64,000 bases of DNA from Macrothele yani (lineage: Eukaryota > Arthropoda > Arachnida > Araneae > Macrothelidae), in the NCBI GenBank assembly GCA_039090855.1, contig CM077006.1, positions 48,741,336 through 48,805,335 of the forward strand. Reading direction: 5' to 3'. Position numbers and translations under genes: made by a program. Positions 22,570-33,474 of this stretch are shown piece after piece. The notes under the pieces were generated by a model. The model did no database searches. It worked only from the letters and a program-made list of their open reading frames with translations, and had not been told where the DNA came from. Positions within the stretch are counted from its first letter, which is position 1. The number at the start of each line of letters is the position of its first letter.

Positions 22570-23600
22570 TCTGTGGAAGGTATTGAATGAATATGGCGTT
22601 ACTGGGAATCTACTTAATATTGTAAAAGCCATGTATGCTGGCAGTGCCTGTACGAGTGAATGGCGTTTTATCAAACTGGTTTTCTATTGGTGCAAGAGCC
22701 AGACAAGGTTGTGTAATGTTACCATGGCTGTTTAATAAGTTTATGGATGCGTGATGCCAAAATAGATGATACTGGTTTATGTCTTGGTGATATCCGTGTG
22801 TTTAGATTGCTGTATGCTGATGACACTGTCCTGTTGGCAGAGGACAAAAGTGAGTTGCAGAGTATGTTATGCCGGATGTACGAAGTTTGTATGAAATTTA
22901 AACTGAGTATAAATAAGGGAAATACCAAAGTTATGGTTTTTGAGATAGGAACTGGTAGCACTGAATGTAATTGTAAGTCTAAATGGCACAGTGATTGACT
23001 AGGTGAGTGAGTTTGTGTATTTAGGAAGCATGTTTGACAGAGAACAAATTGGATGGTAAATTAGTACGCGAGTGAATTCATTGAAAGTCATGGCTGCTCT
23101 GGGAGGTTTTCACAGGAATGATGGGTTCTCAAGAGAGTTATGAAAGCGTAATTGTTCCTACTCTTACGTAATGGCAGTGAAACCTGGGCACTACAGAAGA
23201 AACATAAAAGTCGTTTGTGTGCTTGAGAAATGCGTTACTTAGTTTGTGGCAAGACATGTTCTGATTGTTGAGGAATGAAGATGTGTTGCAGTTTTGTGAT
23301 ATGAAGCAAAAAGTTGTTAGCAAGGTGGAGACTAATATGCTTCGGTGGTTTGGCCATGTTGAAAGAATGAGTGATGAGATGTTCACTAAGAAAATCTTTT
23401 TAGCCCAAGTGGCAGGAAGGAAAGGCAGAGGAAGGCCAAAGAAATCATGGGAGGATCAGATTCAGGAGTGGCTGAATGAGAAAAAGATTATGAATATGAA
23501 GTATAGAAGATCTTGTGTACGGCGTGTAATGGATGTCAGTGAAGCCCGAGTTGTATGCCAAGGTCGCTGTAAATGGAGAAGTTTGATACGGCAACAGTAA
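22570..23600 (+). pseudogene. RTE-like LINE reverse transcriptase, second family, decayed
   Basis: Ordered RT pieces are visible: NGVLSNWFSIGARARQGCVM near 22660 (the RT motif before the palm), then LPWLFNKFMDA and the catalytic motif in FRLLYADDTVLLAEDKSEL (22800-22858), intact as YADD. Further on come EFVYLGSMFD near 23010, then a clean frame 23265-23600 with MLRWFGHVERMSDEMF, GRKGRGRPKKSWEDQIQEWL and CQGRCKWRSLIRQQ, the typical C-terminus of this LINE group. Frames change several times between 22740 and 23265. The N-terminal endonuclease is missing, so the copy is 5'-truncated. It differs from the RTE family at 8320, 29320 and 60715. Confidence 0.87.
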
Positions 23601-24600
23601 GTAAAAAATTATGTGGTAGTTTGTATTTCTTTTTTTGGAGCTAACCTCTGAATCTGAGAAAAACAGCTTAGGGATAAGAATTCAAAACAAAATCAAGTGA
23701 TTTTAAAGACACTGCTTCAAACACATTTTATTATTATTATTATTTTTTTTTTTTTGGTACTTGCTAGAACATCAGCTCAATTTTCCTCTTATGTTGCTTT
23801 CTTCTCAGCAAGTTCCATGGCCATATTTGTCTTTTGTTTACTCTGCAGCTGCACAGCAATCTTTGCTTAGTTTTTCTTTCTGTTGATATCATTCCCTTCT
23901 TATTTCTTTACCACTTTTCTTCTCTTTTATTTCTTCAAATGACAATTTATCTATCATGCTGGAAGAACTTTCAGCATGCGGACCACGAACGCATGATATC
24001 AAAGCTTTCGCTACTTTAAATAAATTGTGTGACTTTCAGAATATGAATACTTTTGAAAACACCATGGATCAATTCTAATAAATTTCCGTCGCTTCAATTT
24101 TTTGGAAAAGATCCCCTCCTCGTCAAGCTTAAGTGCATACATTCATGGGGGAAAGTAACACATAACAACAACACAGGATAGTGAGAACATCACGGGAAGA
24201 AAAAAAAATGCGATTTCGGGAGAAATCTTCGTTCCAACCGACTTCCGTTTTCGGAAACTTCTTCCTTTATTTTTAGGTTGAAATACAGTATTGGAATAAA
24301 AGGATATTTAAGAACAATACTGGGCAGAAAGAACATCGCGAGAAAAAAAAACAGATTACGGGGAAATCTTCGCTGCATCTAACTTCCGTTTTCGAAAAAC
24401 GGAATCCCGTCGTCAAACGAAAAATGAATCTCCCTCCCCCACCATTACCTCCCCAAAATATCTGTTCAATTGTGCATAGATCTCGAGAATGCCCAAAATG
24501 ATAACGGAAATGGCGGAATTCTTCGAATCCACGGAAGAATCTCATGCCTGAATACTACAGATAAATCTTCGCGCCGTCTTAACTTCAGTTTTTGGAAATC
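23601..24600. other. No gene; diverged repeats sharing sequence with 30520-30680
   Basis: Words such as CATAGATCTCGAGAATGCCC, TGATAACGGAAATGG and AATCTCATGCCTGAA (24470-24560) recur near 30525-30605. Units with AAATCTTCG...CTTCCGTTTTCGGAAA appear at 24220 and 24367. The open frames on both strands here follow from this repetition and have no domain. Confidence 0.55.
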
Positions 24601-24601
24601 C

Positions 24602-24933
24602 AGGAAAACTCCCACACAGGAAAACACTCCTACACCGGAAAATTCCCGCACTTTCTCGCGCTGCTGAGCGAAGTGCAAAGGGCGGAAAACTCCTACACCA
24701 CCTCATGTAAGGGGTCGTACACAAATTGCGTTTCGTTCCGAGATCTTACCAAAGAGTGGGAGTTTTCCTAGCTGACCAAAACTGAATGCACGAGTTTTTC
24801 TAGGTATATTAATGGGTACATCCCCTTACATGAGAAGGCGTAAGAGTTTTCCAGTGTGGGAATTTTCCGCCTTTTGCACGGCAGCAGCAGAGAAAGAGTG
24901 GAAGTTTTCCGGTGTGGAAAAGTTTTCCGCCAC
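24602..24933. mobile_element. MITE-like inverted repeat element
   Basis: The left arm ends CCTCATGTAAGGGG (24701-24714) and the right arm begins CCCCTTACATGAG (24822). Working outwards, both arms carry GCGGAAAACTCCTACACC-like, GAAGTGCAAAGGGCGGAAAA-like and GGAAAATTCCCGCACTTTCT-like segments. Arms are ~95-110 bp and imperfect; the spacer is ~107 bp. No coding sequence. Confidence 0.72.
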
Positions 24934-24939
24934 CCAAAC

Positions 24940-25180
24940 GCAGCTACCACATCCTGCATATTCACCCAAACTTGCACCACGCGAATTTTTATTGTTTTCA
25001 AACATTAAAAAAGAACTTCCTTGGCAGCCTTTTTCAAAGGTGCAAGGCATAAAAAAACGCACTAATTTAAAATACGCTTGGTGGTATCAAACAGGAGTAC
25101 CGCCAAGCGTTCTGGCATTAGTACAGACTTTGCGTAGATGCTGGAGGGGGTACTTTAAAGGCCAGTACAAATTTCGTTGA
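24940..25180 (+). pseudogene. Mariner transposase C-terminal fragment
   Basis: The frame reads QLPHPAYSPKLAPREFLLFS and then NIKKELPWQPFS, matching the mariner block PHPAYSPDLAPxDFFLFPxxK that holds the third catalytic Asp. Here both the SPDL Asp and the following Asp are changed (SPKLAPRE). It continues as a degraded tail to a stop at 25180. Upstream it abuts the MITE, so only the last third of the gene remains. About 100 bp further (25205-25300) the tail sequence (ACTTTGCATAGATGCTG) is partly duplicated. Confidence 0.8.
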
Positions 25181-25790
25181 GGTAAGTGCAATGATTTTTG
25201 TTCTATAGATGAAATCTAGAACTTTGCATAGATGCTGAAGTACAGTAGTATACTTTGAAGGAGAGCAAAAGTTTCGTTAAGGTAAGAGCAATGGTTTTTG
25301 TTCTTCAAATGCACGTGTCGAAATCTTTTGAACGCACCACAATTTATTTTTTTAACCTTAAAGGCCAATGATGATTATTTAATCTTCAGAAAGCGTGTCT
25401 ATAGGCAGAGAAAGCGTTTTCGTTCCCTTCTACCAACTCATTGAAGTTTTATTCCGACCTACAGAAATGACTAAGAAAAGCTGGATAGCCATCTCTATCA
25501 AGATTACAATAAAAATTCACCGGAAAAATACACTTATCACTTAACTAGAAATTCGTGCGTTCAATTTCCCATTCAACTTTTAAAAGCAAAAATGTGTTCA
25601 CAAGTAGAAGAAAACACAAACTGATGTCATTTGTCTGCATTCTTATGCGCCAGACCTGCTAAAAATGTAAATTACTGTTGAAAAGAATAGCGCAAAATGC
25701 CACCCCATATGGGTAGATATAAAAAAAAAAATTCTACCTCATCAATTCAAAAAAGCACTAGGTATTTTTTTAACAAGAGATTATTCCGAG

Positions 25791-26399
25791 TTACCCCGCT
25801 CCCCAAATCCATCTATCAATTACTTTATATTCTCGTACCGTTATAACAGCAAAGATGACTTGTCTCTTCTTCATAACAAGCAAAAGCACCGGAAAAACTG
25901 AAAAATGAAAAAAAAAAAAAAAAAAAATGGAGGTGGGGGAAGTGGTAGTGAGACTAGAGGGAGCGTCGCGTAATCCTTGGTTCGGACATGAAGAACATCC
26001 GTCACGTCGCCGCGCTTTGATTAAAAGTGTCATCCCCACGGGCTGTTTCACTCCCCATCCCTCTGACAAATGATTCTTTTGTCCTGGGGGCAGGACAGGC
26101 ACACCCTTTAGCAAGAGAACAAACTCCTTCTTCTTGGTCCACGGTGGGGAAACCGGCTTCCTACCAGAGAAGGATGGTTGATGAGGAAGAGACTCAGGAG
26201 GAGCTCTCTTATCTCTCCATCCTTGGAGGAACACACCTTCCCACGAAATGATAGTTTCCGAGGCATTTAATTTTCTTTCTACCGGGAACAGCGAACAAAG
26301 ACCATTTTTTAAGACCACCACTCTGCCAAACTGAAACATCATGTTGTGCATGACAGCGTGGAGGACGGCGATATCACTGATACACATACTCTCCTTCAC
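25791..26399 (-). CDS. Hypothetical 202-residue open frame
   Basis: I do not recognise this frame. It is the longest reading frame in a 1.7-kb stretch with no transposon signal. The predicted chain has a basic, proline-rich middle (for example PHQPSFSGRKPVSPPWTKKK) and a phenylalanine run encoded by a poly-A/T tract at 25910-25927, which argues against real coding. No signal peptide or domain is evident. Expression data or conservation would be needed to call it a gene; chance or an unknown repeat is more likely. Confidence 0.15.
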   Translation of the reverse strand: MKESMCISDIAVLHAVMHNMMFQFGRVVVLKNGLCSLFPVERKLNASETIISWEGVFLQGWRDKRAPPESLPHQPSFSGRKPVSPPWTKKKEFVLLLKGVPVLPPGQKNHLSEGWGVKQPVGMTLLIKARRRDGCSSCPNQGLRDAPSSLTTTSPTSIFFFFFFHFSVFPVLLLVMKKRQVIFAVITVREYKVIDRWIWGAG

Positions 26400-27180
26400 G
26401 AGAGGTCACAAAACCTATGGGATGAGAGCAATTTATATGGCATATAATACAATTTACAGTAGAAGTAATTGCTTGAAAAATGTAGCCGCTTACTGAATTA
26501 TATGTCTTTATTTTATAAAATAGCTGTTCTAAGAATACCGTTAGGTGAGAGCTAAAATATTAAGTTTTTCCCATGACTTATTTTCAAAGAAAAACTCCCA
26601 CTCTACAAACCTTTTTTTTTTCCTTTTGAGAAGGGGTTGGGGGGGGTGTACATGAAAATGTATGAACGTTTGTACGAAAATGTACGTTTAAATTTCGATC
26701 AACTGTTACGGAGATTAAATATAAGATTTTTTGGCAGAGATATTAAATCTCATTCGCAACATTTCTTTTGCCTCGCGTTCCTTTTACGTTGCCTTAGGGC
26801 CTCGGAAAGTTTTATTCATTTTCCCTAGTCAGAAAGTATCTGATTTCACAAACGGCGCCTTCCAGACGCATTTTTGGGTTTCGTCTCCAAAGATATAATG
26901 GAAAAAGCCATTTGCAGACATCGCTTTTGTGCATTGTAGCCTTATGTGGTATGGTCAAGTGCAATTAGCACCCTTTGCCTGTTTTAGACCATTTGATCAG
27001 CAGTCTCCGAAAGAGACTTGGGCTGCGAGTTTACGTCAACTTTGAGGCTTTGTGAAGGCGATGCCGGCCTTTTAATCCGAGACGATTCTGTGGAGGTGTG
27101 GGGTAACTTCCTTGGGGGGGAGCATGAGCAAGGGACAGTCAGCGTAGAGAAGACTTGTTTTTCCGCCACCGCGTTTAAGC

Positions 27181-28385
27181 CGCGTAGCCTCACTTCCCCT
27201 AATCCGTTTCCCCTCATTCCCGTTTGCCCTAATCACGTTTACCCGAATTCCCATTTCCCCTAATCACGTTTGCCCGTATCAAGTTTTCCCTAATTCGAGT
27301 TTGCCTTATTTCGCGTTTGCCTAATTTTTGTTAACCAAAATAAAACAGTGGGTCTTGATATCTCAAGAGAATTATTCTTTTCCTTCCTGTTGATGATGTC
27401 GACCACCATGCCAGCAAAAGTGTAAAGTGCACGTGGTTATTGCCATTATTCGTATAGTCCTTAACGCAGCCATTGTATCCTTCATCCCTCTCATTCACAC
27501 ATAAAGTACTTCATCGTGCTAACCTTTTATTAAAGCAGGAAATAGTATTGTAATGCATTCGCTAGAATTGTGAAAGCAGAAGGCCCACTTTTTAAGAGTT
27601 CTTAGCGTACCAGAACCCCCCCCTCCTCCGTACGAAACTAAACATGAGCCGTGGAAATGCCTTTTGCTAATTCATTTCCACCTTAATAGTAGACGTCAGT
27701 CTGTCCCACTTGAATGTTTTTCCACTTACCACCATCACTGATGATTGGGTGTAAGAGAACTGGCCACTAACATTTTAAGGGGCCGTATAAAAACTGTTTT
27801 CGACTGCTTCGTGGCCACGTACCCTGAGGCTGGTTATCTGAATTACGTAAAGTTTCCGTAATGTTCTATTTTCTTAACTGCGATATTTAATGTAATTTTT
27901 TATAAAAAAATGTTTATATCTACAACTGAACAGAAGAATTTTACGGTTTAAAAACTACAACTCAATAAATTCTGTGCAAACGCAGGAAGTATGTCCTGGG
28001 GGAGGGGGGGGCTTTATACCAATAATATAAAATATAAAGCAAACGCTACAAATTATCTGAGGAAACGTGCAAACGCAGGAAACCTGTGTGTGTGTGTGTG
28101 GGGGGGGGGGGGGGTTAATACCGAAAAGATAAAATGTAAAGAGTTTGTAGCCCAATCAGGAGATTTTCGGCGTTTACACACTATAAGTAAACGAGATTAG
28201 GGCAAACGAAATTAGGGGAAATGGGAATTCGGGTAAAAGCGATTCCGAGGAAACGCAATTGGGGTAAACGTGTTTAGGGCAAACGAGATTTAAGGGAAAT
28301 GATATGAGGGCAAACGAAATTAGGGCAAACGAGATTTAAGGGAAATGATATGAGGGCAAACGGATTAGGGCAAACGGGTGTTCAC
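27181..28385. mobile_element. Foldback-like element with 15-bp repeats in its inverted arms
   Basis: The right arm (about 28185-28385) is a tandem run of GGGCAAACGAGATTA-like 15-mers. The left arm (27181-27310) is the same run in reverse complement (TAATCACGTTTGCCC). The ~0.9-kb interior (27750-28160) is shared with 32470-32800 and holds two oligo-G units. CGTTTAAGC at 27172-27180 and 28386-28394 fits a 9-bp target duplication. Long arms built of short tandem repeats and a 9-bp duplication are features of Foldback elements; assignment is by structure only, no transposase is present. Confidence 0.68.
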
Positions 28386-28417
28386 CGTTTAAGCTGGCAG
28401 AGGGATAGATTTTTCGG

Positions 28418-28720
28418 GAGCGGGTGGCCTAGTGGGCAACGTCCATGAATGCCACGGAAAGGGCCTCAGGTTCGATCCTAAGCAGGTACGAACGCTCGAT
28501 CCACTAAATATCAGCCGTGCATCGGATGGGCACGTTAAGTCGTCGGACCCCGGGGACTGGCCCCCTGGTAATAAATAAGGGCGTCTTCCTTCCTCTTCGC
28601 TTCCGTGTCACTTTCCTATCGGGCAGGTTAGCCCAAATCTCCTAGCTTCCTATTTCTAAGGGTTGTTTAAGACCTGGGGTCAGACACTCCCTTCGTAAAA
28701 TCCTCTACATATGATCATTT
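28418..28720 (+). repeat. SINE-like repeat S3, copy 1
   Basis: The tRNA-like head reads GGGAGCGGGTGGCCTAGTGG with B-box GGTTCGATCC at about 28471. The body contains GCATCGGATGGGCACGTTAA, CCCCTGGTAATAAATAAGGG and TAAGGGTTGTTTAAGACCTG, ending TCCTCTACATATGATCA. Copy 2 is at 30090. Confidence 0.82.
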
Positions 28721-29319
28721 AATCATATTTCGTGAGCGCGAGGAGAAAGTGACATGGAGCAACAGAGTGTGATAAAGTATGGAAAGGAGATAAATTCATC
28801 ACCATAACTAATATAGGAAACAGCTCCAGTGCGCAGCCTGTGGACAACCATACTCCATGCAGGAGATAAGTAAAATAAATTGTTTTTAGGCGAATAAGCG
28901 ATCTCCTGAAATATTTAGCGTGCTGCTGATTATTTTCAGCTTTTCAATTATTTTTCACGTTGGTGGCTGCGTGCCAAACTAAGTACTTGACCCCTGAGAC
29001 GAAAGAATCTTATCACAAAGTCTCTTACATCTCACAATAAATTTAATCCCGCATTAGATTGTGATAACGTTTATGGTATTGGTCTCTTTATTAGTAATAT
29101 TCGCTATTTACGACGTTAAGTGGAACTAACAACACAACATACATTGTGAAAAAGAAACTACAATACCAGGGACGTAAGATAATAGACAAAAAAAAAAAAA
29201 AATGCATATGACCAAAGTGAAAAACTGTCAAACTGTCAACTCGTACCCGGCAAATTCGTACATGGAAGACCCCGGATACTGGTACCCTTCAAAGTCAACG
29301 CTCTTGCGATGTTACAGGG
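28721..29319. other. No recognised gene
   Basis: I see only AT-rich sequence and a poly-A run near 29189-29203. Confidence 0.45.
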
Positions 29320-29725
29320 GTATATCATCATCATTGTCAACCATTATCAATCCACTGCTGGACGAAGGTCTCCCCAAGTTTCCTCCATAACGGTCTGTCT
29401 TGTGCCAGTCTCCTCCATGTCACTCCCGCATACTTCCGAATTTCATCCACTCATCTCCCATGTGGTCTTCTTCTGGGTCTTTTCCTGTCCCTTGGAATTC
29501 AATCTAAAATTTCGGCTGTCCATCGATGGTCTGTCCTTTTGGCAGTATATGTCCAGCCCATTGCCATTTCAGGGATTTAACTCTGATCATGATGTCTTCC
29601 ACTCTTGTCATTTTTCGGATCCACCAGTTCCTCTTCTTATCTCTCCTGGTTACACCAAGCATGCAGCTCTCCATGCTGTTTGAGTTGTCTGCAGCCTTTG
29701 TATGTCTCTTTTAGTTAAGCTCCAC
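29320..29725 (-). pseudogene. RTE-type LINE 3' end, minus strand
   Basis: The minus strand matches the end of the RTE ORF at 60715-61579 from KETYKGCRQLKQHGELHAWC-type sequence to CSSAVD and the (GAT)n tail, here the ATCATCATT at 29326-29335. Segments such as GAGATAAGAAGAGGAAC and GGCAATGGGCTGGACATA are shared almost base for base. Only the last ~400 bp are present, a typical 5' truncation. Frameshifts are few, so this is a relatively young copy. Confidence 0.88.
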
Positions 29726-29859
29726 GGGGTATATACACTCTGCATAAATGACAACTCACTTCCTGCTCAGGAAACACCCGGGTTTGTTAGCTTTTATTTG
29801 TTATAACAAATATTAAAATCATAACTTAAGATTTAGTGATTCAAAGCTACATACACCGA

Positions 29860-30075
29860 GTGATCACTGAAATATGACCACCCCTATCAAAAGTGGAAGC
29901 CGCCGCTGACCACGTGATTTCCGAGAAGGGCGCGATTAGTCAACCAACGTATCATAATATACAGTCGAGTCACATTGTGACCACCTCCCACTTTTGATGT
30001 CAATAGCACGAAGCCAATGAAAGAAGGCACGTGTCGTGAGCTGGCTTGGAGGGTATATAAGGCATAATGTTAATT
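29860..30075. mobile_element. Tc1-like terminal remnants
   Basis: Two segments resemble Tc1 ends with 5' leader: GTGATCACTGAAATATGACC near 29860 and GTCGAGTCACATTGTGACCA near 29963, the latter followed by sequence typical of a Tc1 leader (GGCACGTGTCGTGAGC, GGGTATATAAGG). No transposase follows; SINE S3 copy 2 is inserted downstream. Weak, by resemblance only. Confidence 0.4.
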
Positions 30076-30089
30076 TCAAAGCAATCAGG

Positions 30090-30401
30090 GGCCGCGGGTG
30101 GCCTAGTGGGCAACTTTCGTGACTGCCGTGGAAAGGACCTCAGGTTCCATCCCAGGCAAGTACGAACGCTCGATCCATTAAATATCCGCCGTGCGTCGGA
30201 TGGGCACGTTAAGCCGTCGGACCCCGGGGTACTGTCCCCCGGTAATAAATAAGGGCGTCGTCCTCCCCCTTTCTACTTCGCTTCCGTGTCACTTTCCTAT
30301 CGGGCACTCTAGCCTAAATCTCCTAGCTTCCTATTTCTAAGGGTTGTTTAAGACCTGGGGGTCAGGCACTCCCTAAAATCCTCTACATATGATCACTTTG
30401 A
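30090..30401 (+). repeat. SINE-like repeat S3, copy 2, with 14-bp target duplication
   Basis: Same head (GGCCGCGGGTGGCCTAGTGG) and body as copy 1. TCAAAGCAATCAGG occurs at 30076-30089 and again at 30402-30415, an exact 14-bp duplication, which fits LINE-driven retroposition and defines the SINE as ~312 bp. Confidence 0.9.
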
Positions 30402-30415
30402 TCAAAGCAATCAGG

Positions 30416-32300
30416 TGCCGTTTTCGAAGACAAAGTATAACAAGAGTACCTACTGTTTTCGAAAGCCTTGCAACGGAGAGCAATCCCCCGCCCCCCAACA
30501 ATCCCCAAATAATTTATGTTCAGTTGTGCATAAATCTCGTAAATAACCCAAATGATAACGGAAAAGGCACAATTCCTTGAAACCGCAGAAGAATCTCGTG
30601 CCTGAAGATTACAGGGAAATTTTAGAGCCGTCTAACTTCCGTTTCCGTAAATTGTTTCCTACAGTTTCACGCCGAAAAAAAAAAAATACTTAATAATAAT
30701 GTTAAACAAAGGCAGCATCGCGCACCAAAAATAAATAAATAAATAAATAAAAAAAAATACGATTACGGAAAAAGTCAACTCAGTTTTATTTAAAAAAAAA
30801 TTCTATTTAGTTTTGCATCGATGTCGAGCAGGATCCAAATGAAAAAAAGAGGCGGATTCTGCAAATCCGAGGAAAATCTCATGTACTGAATTTACGCACT
30901 GTTGATATTCATTTCATTTGCTATTAGTATTATATTCCATAATGCGCATTTCCGGAATCCACTCCTTTGACAGCGCACGTTGTACCTAAAAAGTTCACAT
31001 TTTTGGCATTTTCGTATATACGTAATCTTCTAATATTTAGAAAGCACTATTCATCTACTTGTCAATAGCATCTCTCTTCCGGCATCATTAGTGCATTTGC
31101 GGAAAACGCATCAAACGATACAAGCCTCGCAGCGAACACATTCCGAAACATTACTACAAACGACCTCCTCTCGCCTATGGCCAATTAGCAGACACAATTT
31201 TCGACTCAAAAATGTCATACGCAACGCCTCCTCTCGAGTTCCATGCGCTGATCAAACATCGCTTGGTCGACTTTAGGAGAGTTAAGTGCGGCACGTCTGG
31301 AGAACACGAGGTACGCGGCGACTAACTTATAAATTAAAATCTGTATTTCCAGTTGAGCAGGCCCTAATTTTAAAGAGAACGTCGCAATTTAACCTGGAGG
31401 CAATCATTTAATGTCAGATTTTGTTACGGGTTTTATTCTCAATTTGCTAGGCGCCGGTCGTGCTTTGATTTTCTCCTAGACAACTCACGTGCAGAGGAGA
31501 TATCACTCGGATTCAGCTGAGAATCATTGGCGATTTTCCTCACGCGCTAAGTTCCTCGAGGGAGGGAAACGGCTACGGAATTAGGAAGCGAATTCCAAAG
31601 GACGAAAGGCTGTCCAAGTGGGTGTGTATGGAAGAGAAAACAAGGGGTGGGTGCTATCTGAAGTGAGTAAATGAGAACGAACGAGTAACGCATTGTAACA
31701 GGACCTTCATAATAGGAGATGATTGCTGACTGTAAGCCGACGACCTCTGTTACTAATGACCAGGGAATCCGAGCCCCCTTAAGTATCACAAAGCCCTGTG
31801 TTCAAGCTCTGCCAGTGTGTGTGTGGCGAAGGAGGGAGTAAAGAGACTGATCAAACAAGGTCAAACCCAAAAGTCCTGTAAACCCCATTAGCTGATCACG
31901 TCCGAAACTAATCGCAATCCTTCCGTGGTCTACACCTTCTCCCTCGCAAACTGTGGAAACTGAAGATGAGTAGAGACAAACAGCGATATGTCTCCCTCAG
32001 ATCTTAATACCGGGATTGAGGTTACTTAAACTGAGAAATCCACCAGATACTAAACTAATGTAACGCTGTTCAAGATACATATGAGAAAGGTGCGTGCTTT
32101 TGTAACAAAATTCTGCAAGATCCCGAAACATGGCGACGTTCCTGTTTACGCCAAAGCGAAGTTTCGAAATTCGCAATAACAAAAACTGTCCACAAAAAAA
32201 AAAAAAAAAAAAATTGCCCACTTCCTGAAAATAGAAAAATACGCCAGCTACTGAATGATGCGGGTACGGAGAAGTGGCCACCGAAAAAGTGGCCACACGG
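30416..32300. other. No gene; diverged repeats
   Basis: The segment 30520-30680 shares words with 24470-24600. AATAAATA tandem units lie near 30730-30752. Frames at 31091-31276 and 31547-31789 have no recognisable domain. From about 32210 the sequence resembles the interior of the foldback-like element (GAGAAGTGGCCAC, GAGAACTGGACAC). I see no host exon. Confidence 0.5.
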
Positions 32301-32469
32301 AGAACTGGACACATTGGAATTTCAGTGCCATAGAATTGTTCTGCATAAACAAATTTCGTGTGGCTGTATTCCCCACTACTTGAGCAACTATTGTTCATAA
32401 AAAAAATATATTTTTTTTAATATTTCATTTTCAGTAAGAAATTTAGACATTTCCACGATTTTCGAGCCA

Positions 32470-33470
32470 AAGAGGAGAACTGGCCACAAAATTTTTTAAG
32501 CGGCCGTATAAAAATTGTATTCTGGACTTCTCCGTGGCAGGTTATCTGACACATAAAATTTCCGTAATTTCGTATTTACGATATTTTTCTTCAAGGTTGA
32601 TAAACTACCGCTAAACAAGTTCCCTGCGTGTATGTGCAAACCCAGGAAACTTGTCGGGGGGGGGTGCGCTTAAAACCAAAAATATGAGATCTAAAGCATT
32701 TATGGTCCGATCGGGAGATTTTCAGTGTTTACAAGCTACAACTCAGCAAATTATCTGAGCGCATGTGCTGCCTCAGCAAACCTGACTGGGGAGGGAGGGG
32801 GACACTCAAAAAACGCATATAGCGTATTAAATCCGTTTATTTTTACGGCGTAGTAAGTTCAAAGATTCGACAAGCTTTTGCACCCCACTGGGAGGCTTTT
32901 TCAAGCCAATGGTAGACATAAGAATGCAGAGAACTGAAACAAGTAAGGAATAAAGATGATATTTGAAAATAACGTGATTGACATCACGAGCGGGGGGGGG
33001 GGGGATATATCAAAAGTGTTAAATGTAAAGAATTTCTGGTCAGATCGGGAGAATGAGCGTTTACAAATTACATGTCAACAAACTCTGTGCGAACATGTGC
33101 TGACGCAGAAAACCTGTCTCGGGGGGTGGGGGCAACTCCAAAAGTGTAAAATGTAAGGAATTTCTTGTCCGATCGGGAGATTATCAGCATTTATAACTTA
33201 CAACTCAAGAAATTATCTGAGGGCATGTGCTGCCTCAGGGAACCTTGGGGGGGGGGGGGTACGAAAAATTTAAAATATATAGAATTTCTGGTCAGATCGG
33301 GAGATTTTCAATTTTTAGCATTTATAACCATAAATACTTTATGTTTTACGTTTTAGGTATTACCCCCTACCCCCGACAGGTTGTTCGGATGTAGGTCGTC
33401 AATGCTGAAATATTCCGATCGGGCCAGAAATACATTATATTTTATACTTTTGGTGCATTGAAAAATATTT
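32470..33470. repeat. Tandem ~130-bp units with recurrent oligo-G tracts
   Basis: Units carry GCAAACGCAGGAAACCTGTC-like sequence, an oligo-G tract, then TAAAATGTAAAGAATTTCTG and GTCCGATCGGGAGATTTTCA. G tracts lie at 32656-32664, 32788-32801, 32992-33004, 33121-33132 and 33247-33259. An inverted unit with C tracts is at 33363-33374. Two more units sit inside the foldback-like element at 27998-28011 and 28100-28114. The start (32470-32580) matches 27760-27880. Confidence 0.8.
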
Positions 33471-33474
33471 AAAG

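Noticed and set aside
28185..28385. Interstitial telomeric repeats (TTAGG-like words)
   Set aside because: TTAGGG occurs only inside a longer ~15-bp unit with AAACGA; there is no TTAGG tandem run. The inverted arrangement fits a foldback element better.
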